NCBI GenBank assembly: GCA_016650115.1
Contig: JAENWI010000097.1
Location: forward strand, 1 to 6,062
DNA from: Peptostreptococcaceae bacterium
GTDB taxonomy: Bacteria > Bacillota > Clostridia > Peptostreptococcales > Anaerovoracaceae
DNA: 6,062 nucleotides
Reading direction: 5' to 3'
Of this stretch, positions 1 to 6,062 are shown piece after piece. Made by a program: the position numbers and the translations under genes. How positions within the stretch are numbered: position 1 is the stretch's first letter; every line of letters starts with the position of its first letter. A model generated the notes under the pieces. The model was not told the DNA's origin. It did not search any database and worked only from the letters and a program-made list of their open reading frames with translations.

Positions 1-576
1 AATACCTTCCGAATTCCGTCGGTACCGGTACTTGGGGATATTCCCATTATTGGCGGACTGTTTTTTCAGAACGTTTATATTACAACCTATATAGGAATAG
101 CTATATTAGTGATTTCAGTCATTGTTTTATATAAAACCAAATTCGGATTGAGATTGAGAGCTTGCGGAGAGCAGCCACATGCAGCAGATTCAGTAGGTAT
201 AAATGTATATAGAATGAGATATGCAGGGGTTATGATATCTGGCGGACTTGCAGGTCTTGGAGGATTAATTTTTGTAATCCCAACCTCGACGAATTTTAAT
301 GCTACAGTGTCTGGTTACGGGTTCCTTGCCTTAGCAGTAATGATTTTTGGCCAATGGAGACCTTTAAGAATATTATTTGCGGCATTTTTCTTTGGCCTAA
401 TGAAAACGATTGCTTCAGCATATTCGGTTATCCCGATTCTGGCAACCGCAAGTATACCAAGTGACTTCTATAAGATGGTTCCGTTTGTTGCCACACTTAT
501 TGTGCTTGCCTTTAGTTCGAAGTCGTCACAGGCTCCAAAAGCTATCGCACAGCCATATGATAAAGGAAGCAGGTAG
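1..576 (+). CDS. Nucleoside-type ABC transporter permease (NupQ/YufQ-like), 3' part only
   Basis: The reading frame is open from base 1, so this is the last 191 residues of a protein of roughly 300; the start is outside the window. It resembles the second permease of BmpA-NupOPQ-type importers, which move nucleosides across the cytoplasmic membrane with a lipoprotein receptor and an ATPase. Seen here: a membrane segment at fragment residues 29-44, then a cytoplasmic loop with the family-typical stretches GLRLRACGE and ADSVGIN, which probably contacts the ATPase. Further hydrophobic segments lie at about 74-94, 105-117, 120-135 and 159-173. The tail, APKAIAQPYDKGSR, looks like a natural family ending, so the 3' end is intact. 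A GTG at 109 lies within the membrane core and is not the start. The missing receptor, ATPase and partner permease are expected upstream. Family assignment is firm; nucleoside specificity is inferred from the family. Confidence 0.88.
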   Translation, partial: NTFRIPSVPVLGDIPIIGGLFFQNVYITTYIGIAILVISVIVLYKTKFGLRLRACGEQPHAADSVGINVYRMRYAGVMISGGLAGLGGLIFVIPTSTNFNATVSGYGFLALAVMIFGQWRPLRILFAAFFFGLMKTIASAYSVIPILATASIPSDFYKMVPFVATLIVLAFSSKSSQAPKAIAQPYDKGSR

Positions 577-582
577 TCAGTA

Positions 583-2406
583 ATGTCATTCTTACCTATA
601 ACATTGCAAGAATGTATTGAAAGGGGTTTTGAACAGCCGGACTTTGTCTTAATTACAGGGGATGGTTATGTGGACCATCCCTCTTTTGGTATTGCTATAA
701 TTGGCAGAATACTTGAAAGCCATGGTTATAAGGTAGCTGTTCTAGCTCAGCCTGACTGGAAATCAGTAGATGATTTCAAACGTTTTGGAAGGCCAAGATT
801 AGGGTTTCTGCTCACCTCAGGAAATGTGGATTCAATGGTGAATAACTATTCTGTCTTTAAGCATAGAAGAAAAAAAGACGAATATTCACCAGGTGGGGTC
901 GCAGGAAACAGACCGGACAGGGCTTTAATTGTCTATAGTAACAGAGCAAGAGAAGCCTATAAAGACGTGCCCATTATTCTGGGGGGGCTGGAAGCCAGTC
1001 TAAGAAGACTGACCCATTATGATTACTGGGAAGATAAGTTGAGAAGATCCATATTATTAGATGCTAAAGCCGATTTGCTGGTATACGGAATGGGAGAAAG
1101 AACAGTCGTCGAAATAGCTGAGGCATTGGATGCAGGAATCGATGCAAAAGACATCGGTTGGATTAAAGGAACCTGTTATAAAACAAACGAACCGGATTTT
1201 GATGAAGACACTATCGTTTTGCCGGACTATGATAGTTTAATACTTGAAGAAAACACCCCAGTTAAAAAGAGCAGCTATTGCAGAAGCTTTGTTACGCAAT
1301 ATCAAAATAATGACTTTATAAACGGGAAACGTTTGATTGAAGCATATCCAAACAATTTTTTTGTAGTACAAAATCCACCGCAGGCTCCTTTAGAAAGAGA
1401 GGAATTGGATGATGTCTACCATTTGCCTTATGAAGGCAATTATCATCCAATCTATGAAAAAGACGGCGGCGTCCCAGCTATAAGAGAAGTGAAATTCAGC
1501 ATTGTCAGCAGCAGAGGTTGTTTTGGAGGCTGCAGTTTTTGTGCATTAACCTATCATCAAGGAAGAGAAGTAAGAAGCAGAAGCAAGACGTCAATTGTAA
1601 AAGAAGCGACAGAATTAGTCAAAGATAAAGATTTTAAAGGATATATACATGATGTAGGGGGACCCACGGCAAATTTCAGGGAGCCAGCCTGCGAAAAACA
1701 GTTGACGTTAGGCGTCTGTAAAACGAAAGATTGCCTTTATCCTGATGTTTGCAGCCAAATGAAGGTTGATCATACTGAATACCTGGATATACTTCGAACC
1801 TTGAGAAATATGGATACTGTAAAGAAGGTGTTTATAAGGTCAGGAATAAGGTATGATTATGTATTAGCGGATACAAATGAGGAATTCCTTTATGAATTAT
1901 GTAAATATCATATAAGCGGCACCTTAAAAGTGGCGCCTGAACACATTTCCAGTAATGTATTACGGTTAATGAAAAAACCAGGTAAAGATGTTTTTATAGA
2001 ATTCACTAAGAAATACAAAGCTATTAATGAAAAACTTGGTTTAAAACAGTACTTAATTCCATATTTGATTTCATCTCATCCAGGCAGTACGTTGAAGGAT
2101 GGAATAGAATTAGCATTATTTTTAAAGAAAAGTGGTTTCATACCAGATCAGGTTCAGGATTTTTATCCGACGCCAGGGACGCTTTCCACTTGCATGTATT
2201 ATGCAGAGATGGATCCGTTCACTGAAGAACCAATATATGTTGCAAAGACTATGGAAGAAAAGAAACTTCAAAGAGCACTGCTTCATTTTAATAAGCCAGA
2301 AAACAAAGAAATGGTTCAGAAGGCGCTAAAAATTGCAAAGAGAGAAGATTTAAAAAATGAGTTTACTACACGTGCTTCCAAAAATTCTGGAAGAAAGCAA
2401 AATTGA
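583..2406 (+). CDS. ygiQ: YgiQ-family radical SAM protein
   Basis: A 607-residue cytoplasmic protein of the YgiQ (UPF0313) family, whose substrate is unknown. Residues about 20-200 form the N-terminal part, with family stretches ITGDGYVDHPSFG, LTSGNVDSMVNNY and ILGGLEASLRR, probably a cobalamin-binding-like fold. The radical SAM core follows, with the CX3CX2C motif at C313, C317 and C320 that binds the 4Fe-4S cluster cleaving S-adenosylmethionine. A second cysteine set, C370, C379, C384 and C390, is also typical of YgiQ and could hold an auxiliary cluster. Later conserved stretches include KVAPEH and DFYPTPGT. The ATG is 6 nt after the permease stop; AAAGGAAG (562-569) and AGG (571-573) could both serve as ribosome binding site. 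The tail after REDL does not resemble the glycine/proline-rich, Cys-containing ending I recall from clostridial relatives, and the last 50 nt overlap the methyltransferase start. Family assignment is very secure; molecular function is unknown. Confidence 0.95.
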   Translation: MSFLPITLQECIERGFEQPDFVLITGDGYVDHPSFGIAIIGRILESHGYKVAVLAQPDWKSVDDFKRFGRPRLGFLLTSGNVDSMVNNYSVFKHRRKKDEYSPGGVAGNRPDRALIVYSNRAREAYKDVPIILGGLEASLRRLTHYDYWEDKLRRSILLDAKADLLVYGMGERTVVEIAEALDAGIDAKDIGWIKGTCYKTNEPDFDEDTIVLPDYDSLILEENTPVKKSSYCRSFVTQYQNNDFINGKRLIEAYPNNFFVVQNPPQAPLEREELDDVYHLPYEGNYHPIYEKDGGVPAIREVKFSIVSSRGCFGGCSFCALTYHQGREVRSRSKTSIVKEATELVKDKDFKGYIHDVGGPTANFREPACEKQLTLGVCKTKDCLYPDVCSQMKVDHTEYLDILRTLRNMDTVKKVFIRSGIRYDYVLADTNEEFLYELCKYHISGTLKVAPEHISSNVLRLMKKPGKDVFIEFTKKYKAINEKLGLKQYLIPYLISSHPGSTLKDGIELALFLKKSGFIPDQVQDFYPTPGTLSTCMYYAEMDPFTEEPIYVAKTMEEKKLQRALLHFNKPENKEMVQKALKIAKREDLKNEFTTRASKNSGRKQN

Positions 2407-3718
2407 ATATGAACAGACCATAACATCAAAATTTATTCTAAAAGAGGCTTTTTTAGAAAAAAGCGAAGATGTTATAAATATAATGGCAAAAGGCGATAAT
2501 TTAGCATTCATTAAATTCTTAATGGCGGAAAAGGAGTTTAAGGAAAAATTGAATCTCGTATATATTGATCCGCCTTTTTTTTCACAATCTGATTATGGGA
2601 TGAATATTGAGTTCCCTTTAGGAAAAGAAAAAGCCAAAGTAAAGAAAAAAGCATATTCGGATACATGGGAAAGTGGTATGGAAGGCTATCTTAAGATGCT
2701 GTGTACAAGGATCTTTGGTATAAAAGACCTGCTTGCAGATGATGGCTGTCTTTGGGTACATCTGGATTGGCATAGTGTACATTATGTAAAGATATTGCTT
2801 GATGAAATATTTGGCGAAGCAAATTTCATCAATGAAGTGATATGGCAATACAAATCAGGAGGAACCAGCAAAAGACATTTTTCAAGAAAACATGATACAT
2901 TGCTTTTTTATGCCAAAAATAAAAATTATTATTTTAACGGACAAAAGGAAAAGTCATATAACAGAGGTCTAAAGCCATATAGATTTAAAGGTGTTAATGA
3001 ATATAGGGATGAATTTGGATGGCATACGCTTGTAAATATGAAAGATGTATGGCAGATTGATATGGTTGGCAGAACTGCTGGTGAGAGAACAGGTTATGCA
3101 ACACAAAAGCCAGAAGCCCTGATTGAAAGAATTATTGAAAGTTGTACTAAACCAGGTGATTTATGTGCTGATTTTTTTTCGGGCTCAGGGACTCTTGCAG
3201 CAGTATCTAATAAATTAGAAAGAAAATGGATATGCTGTGATATGGGGAATCTCGCTATAATAAATTCACTGAGCAGACTTGCAGGACAACATATGGAGTT
3301 CTCATTTTACGAGGAAGAACGATTGCATGAAATCTTTGATTTTAACAAAAATATCACTTTAAATGTTAAACATAGTAAAATCAATGTAACATCTGATTTA
3401 ATCCAGATAGAATTACTGGATTTTAAACCGGAATTAATTTATGCAAAAGGGTTGAATGCAAAAGATGAAAATACAATGACTATGGTTTTAAAAGAGGACC
3501 CTCTTCAACTTGTTGAATATTGGAGTGTTGATTATCATTATGACGGGATTGTACACAAAGCAAAAGAAGTTTTTATAAAGAGCAGTAAAGGCATAACAAG
3601 AAAAAGTAAAAGTATTATCAGTGGTTCAAAAAATATAAGCATTAGACTTGTGGATTCATTTGGTACGAGTTATCACAAGGTTATTGATATAAAAGAGGTG
3701 GCAAACAATGAAAATTAG
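2357..3718 (+). CDS. Site-specific DNA methyltransferase, beta-class (N6-adenine or N4-cytosine), apparently solitary
   Basis: A 453-residue enzyme predicted to transfer methyl from S-adenosylmethionine to an exocyclic amino group in DNA. Motif order is IV, X, I, the beta-class layout. GDNL at 46-49 precedes the catalytic DPPF at 71-74 (motif IV). The stretch KHDTLLFYAK at 178-187 is typical of Mod-like enzymes. TQKPEALIERII at 249-260 is motif X, and DFFSGSGT at 272-279 is motif I, the cofactor loop. No large separate target recognition domain is evident, and the protein is shorter than type III Mod subunits (usually about 600 residues or more). Residues about 315-453 form a predicted beta-rich tail containing EYWSVDYHYDG, a pattern I recall in some Mod-like proteins; its role is unclear. 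The start is 50 nt inside ygiQ in another frame, with only a weak purine-rich site (AGAGAAG, 2341-2347), so expression may depend on coupling to ygiQ. No endonuclease gene is adjacent. By eye it is more AT-rich than ygiQ. Adenine is the likelier target but is not proven. Confidence 0.9.
   Translation: MSLLHVLPKILEESKIEYEQTITSKFILKEAFLEKSEDVINIMAKGDNLAFIKFLMAEKEFKEKLNLVYIDPPFFSQSDYGMNIEFPLGKEKAKVKKKAYSDTWESGMEGYLKMLCTRIFGIKDLLADDGCLWVHLDWHSVHYVKILLDEIFGEANFINEVIWQYKSGGTSKRHFSRKHDTLLFYAKNKNYYFNGQKEKSYNRGLKPYRFKGVNEYRDEFGWHTLVNMKDVWQIDMVGRTAGERTGYATQKPEALIERIIESCTKPGDLCADFFSGSGTLAAVSNKLERKWICCDMGNLAIINSLSRLAGQHMEFSFYEEERLHEIFDFNKNITLNVKHSKINVTSDLIQIELLDFKPELIYAKGLNAKDENTMTMVLKEDPLQLVEYWSVDYHYDGIVHKAKEVFIKSSKGITRKSKSIISGSKNISIRLVDSFGTSYHKVIDIKEVANNEN
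3694..3710 (+). promoter_or_regulatory. Ribosome binding site and start of the YitT-family gene inside the methyltransferase end
   Basis: AGAGGTG at 3694-3700 stands 7 nt before the ATG at 3708. This strong site lies within the last codons of the methyltransferase gene and fixes the start, giving an 11-nt overlap in a different frame. The overlap favours reinitiation by ribosomes finishing the upstream gene. Confidence 0.75.
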
Positions 3719-4634
3719 AGAAAAAATCAGGGAAATCAAGAAAATTTTTAAACTAGATAAAAAGGCAATTAAAAAAATAGCCGTTGATTTGATATACATC
3801 TTAATCGGCTGCACAATCGGCGGATTTTCTCTTACGGCGATACTAATTCCGAATGGTCTTTCCAGTGGTGGATTAACGGGCATTGTGAGAATTGTTCAGA
3901 GTTTTATAGCGGTAGACTTTTCAATTCTTTTCTATATAGGTGCGTTTATTATCATTGTTCTAGTTGCAATATTCCTGGGGTTTAAAGAGGTTAGAAAGGT
4001 ACTGCTAATATCTATACTTTTTCCTTCCGTTCTAATGATCCTTGAGCAGTTTGATTTTAAGCTGCTTGAAGAAAAAGACATTATATTAGCTGCCATTTTT
4101 TGTGGAATACTAAGTGGTATTACCTCTGGGTTATTTTTTTATCGTGGGTATTCATTTGCCGGAACAGATGCGATTGCAAAGATTATAAGAAGAAAGTTTT
4201 TGCCTCACATGAGTTTGAGTCAAATACTGCTTTTTGTGGATGGCGTAATCATAATAACCTCAGCCTTTGTTTTTGGCAGAAACATTGCATTGTATGCCTT
4301 AATTACACAAATGATATTTGTTAAAACTGTTGATTATGTTATTTATGGTTTTGAAACTAAATTTGTTCAACTTGAAATAATTACTGATAAACCAGAAGCG
4401 GTTATATCATATATCATGGGTGACATATCAAGGGGTGTAACCAGTATGGAAGTGACTGGTGAATACACGAAAGAAAAGAAAAACAAATTAATTACACTTT
4501 GTTCTCCGAGAGAAAGCATGCTGATAAAGAAATTTGTTTCTCAAACTGATGAAATGGCTTTTGTTACAGTTGTTCATGTTGACACAGTCTGGGGCAGGGG
4601 CCAAGGCTTCAACGATATTCAAAAGGAATCATAA
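3708..4634 (+). CDS. YitT family membrane protein (DUF161 membrane region plus C-terminal DUF2179)
   Basis: A 308-residue integral membrane protein of the YitT family, common in several paralogues in Firmicutes and without an established biochemical role. A basic, lysine-rich N-terminus (1-24) is followed by hydrophobic segments at about 25-47, 71-92, 97-113, 125-145, 172-190 and 193-212. Family hallmarks are the first-segment pattern with IPNGLSSGGLTGI (48-60) and FYRGYSFAGTDAIA (144-157). The soluble tail from about 218 carries the DUF2179 signature SRGVTSMEVTGEYT (241-254), probably a small cytosolic regulatory or binding domain. Length is close to the usual 280-300 residues, with a slightly long N-terminus. 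It is the last + strand gene of the block and converges on the Crp/Fnr regulator gene. Nothing in the sequence links its function directly to the methyltransferase; the connection is by position only. Confidence 0.93.
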   Translation: MKIREKIREIKKIFKLDKKAIKKIAVDLIYILIGCTIGGFSLTAILIPNGLSSGGLTGIVRIVQSFIAVDFSILFYIGAFIIIVLVAIFLGFKEVRKVLLISILFPSVLMILEQFDFKLLEEKDIILAAIFCGILSGITSGLFFYRGYSFAGTDAIAKIIRRKFLPHMSLSQILLFVDGVIIITSAFVFGRNIALYALITQMIFVKTVDYVIYGFETKFVQLEIITDKPEAVISYIMGDISRGVTSMEVTGEYTKEKKNKLITLCSPRESMLIKKFVSQTDEMAFVTVVHVDTVWGRGQGFNDIQKES

Positions 4635-4679
4635 CCTGGAAATCAGGCCAATTCTGAGTAGTCAAAAGGGATTGTTGTG
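4635..4679. other. Convergent intergenic gap without a clear terminator
   Basis: These 45 nt separate the YitT stop codon from the stop codon of the opposing regulator gene. The only hairpin I see is CCTG-GAAAT-CAGG (4635-4647), with 4 base pairs and no following T-run on either strand. It is too weak to call an intrinsic terminator. Transcription from either side may run into the opposite gene or end by another mechanism. Confidence 0.5.
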
Positions 4680-5330
4680 TCACAGAAGCTTAAACCAGTT
4701 CTTTTTATAATCTATCAATCCTTCGTCTTTCATGTTGCCAAGTTCTCTGCTGAGTGCACTTCTGTCAACACAAAGAAATTCTGCCAGCTGTTCTCGGTTA
4801 AAGGGTATTTCAAATTCTGATGAATTCGATGAAATCGCCTGGTCATCTAAATAAGTTGTAAGGCGTTCTTTAATTGTCTTATGAGATATATAATACATTT
4901 TTGTATCAAGAAACAGATTTTTTCGAGCTAAAATCCATAAGGCGTTTTTTATCATTTCCACATGAAACTGGCAGGCCTTTCCACAGGTTTGCACCAGCTG
5001 ATTTAATTCAATAAAAAGAATTTCAGAAGGCTCGACAGCAAGAATAGAAATGGGAAGCTTTTTTATTTGAGAACAAACGTGAGACAGTCCAAAAATATCT
5101 CCAGTTTTCAGCTGATTGATTAAAATTAGATCTCCATTTTTTGTTTCTTTAACAACTTGGACTTTACCGGAAAGAATAATACCAACCTTTGGATTTGTCT
5201 CTCCCTCCATAAAAATATACTTCCCCTTTTGATACGAGTTTTTTCTGCTGCCAAGACACCCCAATATGTGTGTTATGTCCATATTTGATATTCCGCGAAA
5301 CAGCTCGGTTTCTGCTAAAATATTTATCAT
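4680..5330 (-). CDS. Crp/Fnr-family transcriptional regulator
   Basis: A 216-residue DNA-binding regulator. Residues about 10-110 form the cyclic-nucleotide-binding-like sensor barrel (GKYIFMEGE at 36-44, ILSGKVQVVKE at 52-62, LKTGDIFGLS at 74-83). About 119-147 is the long dimer helix, and about 148-216 is the winged helix-turn-helix, with FNREQLAEFLCVDRSALSREL at 178-197. R190, S191, S194 and R195 lie in the recognition helix. Cysteines are C25, C86, C116, C120 and C187. There is no N-terminal cysteine cluster like that of E. coli FNR, so the ligand cannot be read from sequence. The start at 5330 is chosen because AAGGAG stands 7 nt upstream; a longer frame to 5366 would translate the operator palindrome. 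It is divergent from a ferredoxin-like gene, a layout known for regulators of hybrid cluster protein (hcp) genes, so an HcpR-like role in nitrosative or redox stress is plausible but inferred. Confidence 0.93.
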   Translation of the reverse strand: MINILAETELFRGISNMDITHILGCLGSRKNSYQKGKYIFMEGETNPKVGIILSGKVQVVKETKNGDLILINQLKTGDIFGLSHVCSQIKKLPISILAVEPSEILFIELNQLVQTCGKACQFHVEMIKNALWILARKNLFLDTKMYYISHKTIKERLTTYLDDQAISSNSSEFEIPFNREQLAEFLCVDRSALSRELGNMKDEGLIDYKKNWFKLL

Positions 5331-5343
5331 AAATCTTCTCCTT
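5328..5343 (-). promoter_or_regulatory. Ribosome binding site deciding the start of the Crp/Fnr gene
   Basis: On the - strand AAGGAG (5343-5338) is followed by 7 nt and then ATG (5330-5328). This near-ideal site supports the 216-residue protein over a 228-residue version starting at 5366, which would place the palindrome inside the coding sequence and has no comparable site. Confidence 0.85.
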
Positions 5344-5345
5344 AA

Positions 5346-5361
5346 TGTTGCATATGCAACA
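5346..5361. promoter_or_regulatory. Crp/Fnr-type operator palindrome
   Basis: TGTTGCATATGCAACA is a perfect 16-bp inverted repeat with half-site TGTTGC and a 4-bp centre, the size and symmetry used by dimeric Crp/Fnr regulators. It lies between the divergent regulator and ferredoxin genes, 2 nt upstream of the regulator's ribosome binding site. Its centre (5353.5) is 41.5 bp from the predicted ferredoxin transcription start, suiting class II activation. In the other direction it sits within the regulator's predicted leader, suiting autorepression. The palindrome is seen directly; the binding protein is inferred from adjacency. Confidence 0.8.
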
Positions 5362-5375
5362 GCCATATTTGGATT

Positions 5376-5404
5376 AGTATAATATAATAACCATAGAAAG
5401 TAAA
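5376..5404 (-). promoter_or_regulatory. Predicted promoter of the Crp/Fnr gene
   Basis: On the - strand TTTACT (5404-5399), a 17-bp spacer and TATACT (5381-5376) form a reasonable sigma-A promoter, with transcription expected to start near 5369. The operator would then lie from about +8 to +23, where bound protein could block elongation or initiation. It overlaps the opposing -10 elements, so the two promoters may exclude each other. This is prediction from pattern only. Confidence 0.45.
5378..5388 (+). promoter_or_regulatory. Predicted activator-dependent -10 elements of the ferredoxin gene promoter
   Basis: Two overlapping TATAAT hexamers lie at 5378-5383 and 5383-5388. For the second, the -35 position (5360-5365) reads CAGCCA, far from TTGACA, which fits a promoter needing an activator. 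Its expected start is near 5395, leaving about 65 nt of leader before the ATG at 5461. The palindrome at 5346-5361 is then centred near -41.5. With the first hexamer the centre would be near -36.5, a less usual place. Confidence 0.55.
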
Positions 5405-5460
5405 TGAAAAATTAAATATACATAATAAAAACAGTAATGCATTTCATGGGAGGAAATAAA

Positions 5461-6062
5461 ATGATCAGACAGATGATAAAAATAGAAGAGGATAAATGTG
5501 ATGGATGTGGTTTGTGCGCGCAGGCATGCCATGAAGGAGCCATCGCTATAATTGAAGGTAAGGCAAAATTAATCAGAGATGATTATTGTGATGGGTTAGG
5601 AAACTGTCTGCCAGTATGTCCAACAGGCGCCATCTCTTTTGAAGAAAGGGAAGCAGCGGAATTTGACAAGGATGCTGTTGTGGAAAATCAAATTAAAGCG
5701 CAGCCAGAACAAATTCAGACTTCATTTTCAGGATGCCCTGGATCAAGATCCATGTCATTTGAAAGGAAAGCGGAGGCTCCTGCTGAAATAAGCCCCTCTT
5801 TTGAGATGGAAAGTCAGTTGAGACAGTGGCCGGTTCAAATAAAACTTGTTCCAATAAATGCGCCATATTTTGAAAATGCAAATCTGCTGATTGCGGCAGA
5901 CTGCGCTGCATTTGCATATGGGGATTTTCATAATAAATTTATGAAGAATCATATTGCGCTAATTGGATGTCCTAAACTTGATGAGGGTGATTATTCAGAA
6001 AAACTGTCTGCCATCATTAAGAATAATAATATTAAAAGTGTTAAAGTGGTAAGGATGGAAGT
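5461..6062 (+). CDS. Ferredoxin-like 4Fe-4S dicluster protein, probably in an hcp-type operon; 3' end outside window
   Basis: The first 200 residues of an iron-sulfur protein, still open at the window end. GGGAGG (5448-5453) stands 7 nt before the ATG and fixes the start. Residues 10-60 are a two-cluster ferredoxin domain: C13, C16, C19 and C23 form CX2CX2CX3C, with His rather than Pro after the last Cys. The second motif is C43, C49, C53-Pro within YCDGLGNCLPVCP, where glycine replaces the usual second cysteine. A variable linker (about 62-118) contains SGCPGSR with C91. A conserved region from about 119 follows (QLRQWPVQIKLVP, IAADCAAFAY, IGCPKLDEGDY) with C148 and C170. This architecture matches ferredoxin-like proteins of anaerobes, often beside a Crp/Fnr regulator and the hybrid cluster protein gene. 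It probably passes electrons to such a partner in the cytoplasm. The hcp link is inferred, since the downstream gene is not visible. About 60-90 residues are probably missing. Confidence 0.87.
   Translation, partial: MIRQMIKIEEDKCDGCGLCAQACHEGAIAIIEGKAKLIRDDYCDGLGNCLPVCPTGAISFEEREAAEFDKDAVVENQIKAQPEQIQTSFSGCPGSRSMSFERKAEAPAEISPSFEMESQLRQWPVQIKLVPINAPYFENANLLIAADCAAFAYGDFHNKFMKNHIALIGCPKLDEGDYSEKLSAIIKNNNIKSVKVVRME

Noticed and set aside
981..987. Run of seven G in ygiQ as a phase-variation tract
   Set aside because: It encodes the conserved Gly-Gly of ILGGLEASLRR. It is unusual in AT-rich sequence but short, and the frame is intact.
2340..2406. Frameshift in the ygiQ 3' end hiding a normal tail
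   Set aside because: One alternative frame is the methyltransferase N-terminus and the other meets TGA by about 2360, so neither supplies a YgiQ-like tail.
4635..4647. Hairpin CCTG-GAAAT-CAGG as an intrinsic terminator
   Set aside because: It has only four base pairs and no T-run on either strand.
5331..5366. Longer start for the Crp/Fnr protein at 5366, adding 12 residues
   Set aside because: It would translate the operator palindrome and the AAGGAG site, and has no good ribosome binding site of its own. The start at 5330 is better supported.
5436..5443. AATGCATT as a second operator
   Set aside because: This 8-bp palindrome lacks the TGTTGC half-site, and short AT-rich palindromes are expected by chance.
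5693..5952. Open frames on the - strand opposite the ferredoxin gene
   Set aside because: They lie antisense to a convincing conserved protein and have no recognisable product; they are chance frames.
1..6062. CRISPR array, tRNA, rRNA, insertion sequence or attachment site
   Set aside because: No regularly spaced repeats, RNA gene signatures, transposase-like frames or long terminal inverted repeats were seen by eye on either strand.

Overview
The window looks like chromosome from an anaerobic, low-GC Gram-positive bacterium, most likely a member of the Clostridia. This rests on the AT-rich sequence, AGGAGG-type ribosome binding sites, a BmpA/Nup-type nucleoside permease, a YgiQ-type radical SAM protein, a YitT-family membrane protein, and a divergent Crp/Fnr regulator/ferredoxin pair of the kind found beside hybrid-cluster-protein genes. 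No genus can be named from the sequence alone.

Left part (1-4634, all + strand): four tightly packed genes that read like one transcription unit. They are the 3' end of a nucleoside-type ABC permease; a complete YgiQ-family radical SAM gene starting 6 nt later; an amino DNA methyltransferase of the beta motif order that starts 50 nt inside the 3' end of ygiQ; and a YitT-family membrane protein that starts 11 nt inside the methyltransferase gene. The functions do not form an obvious pathway. The tight junctions suggest translational coupling. No restriction endonuclease lies in the window, so the methyltransferase looks solitary here. The YgiQ tail seems to lack its usual ending exactly where the methyltransferase begins, which suggests that the methyltransferase was joined to an older operon.

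Right part (4635-6062): a 45-nt convergent gap without a convincing terminator, then a Crp/Fnr-family regulator on the - strand. Across a 130-nt divergent intergenic region lies a + strand ferredoxin-like gene that runs off the window. The intergenic region holds a perfect 16-bp palindrome, TGTTGCATATGCAACA (5346-5361), with the dyad form of a Crp/Fnr operator. Its centre lies 41.5 bp before the predicted start of the ferredoxin transcript, the classical activator position, and it also sits in the regulator's own leader just upstream of its ribosome binding site. The simplest model is a regulator that activates the ferredoxin operon (probably with hcp or a similar redox gene beyond the window end) and represses itself.

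There is no stretch above 300 nt without a gene, and I see no tRNA, rRNA, CRISPR array, insertion sequence or riboswitch. I did not find a clearly new multi-gene system. The most rewarding places to look are the regulator/operator/ferredoxin module and the ygiQ-methyltransferase junction.
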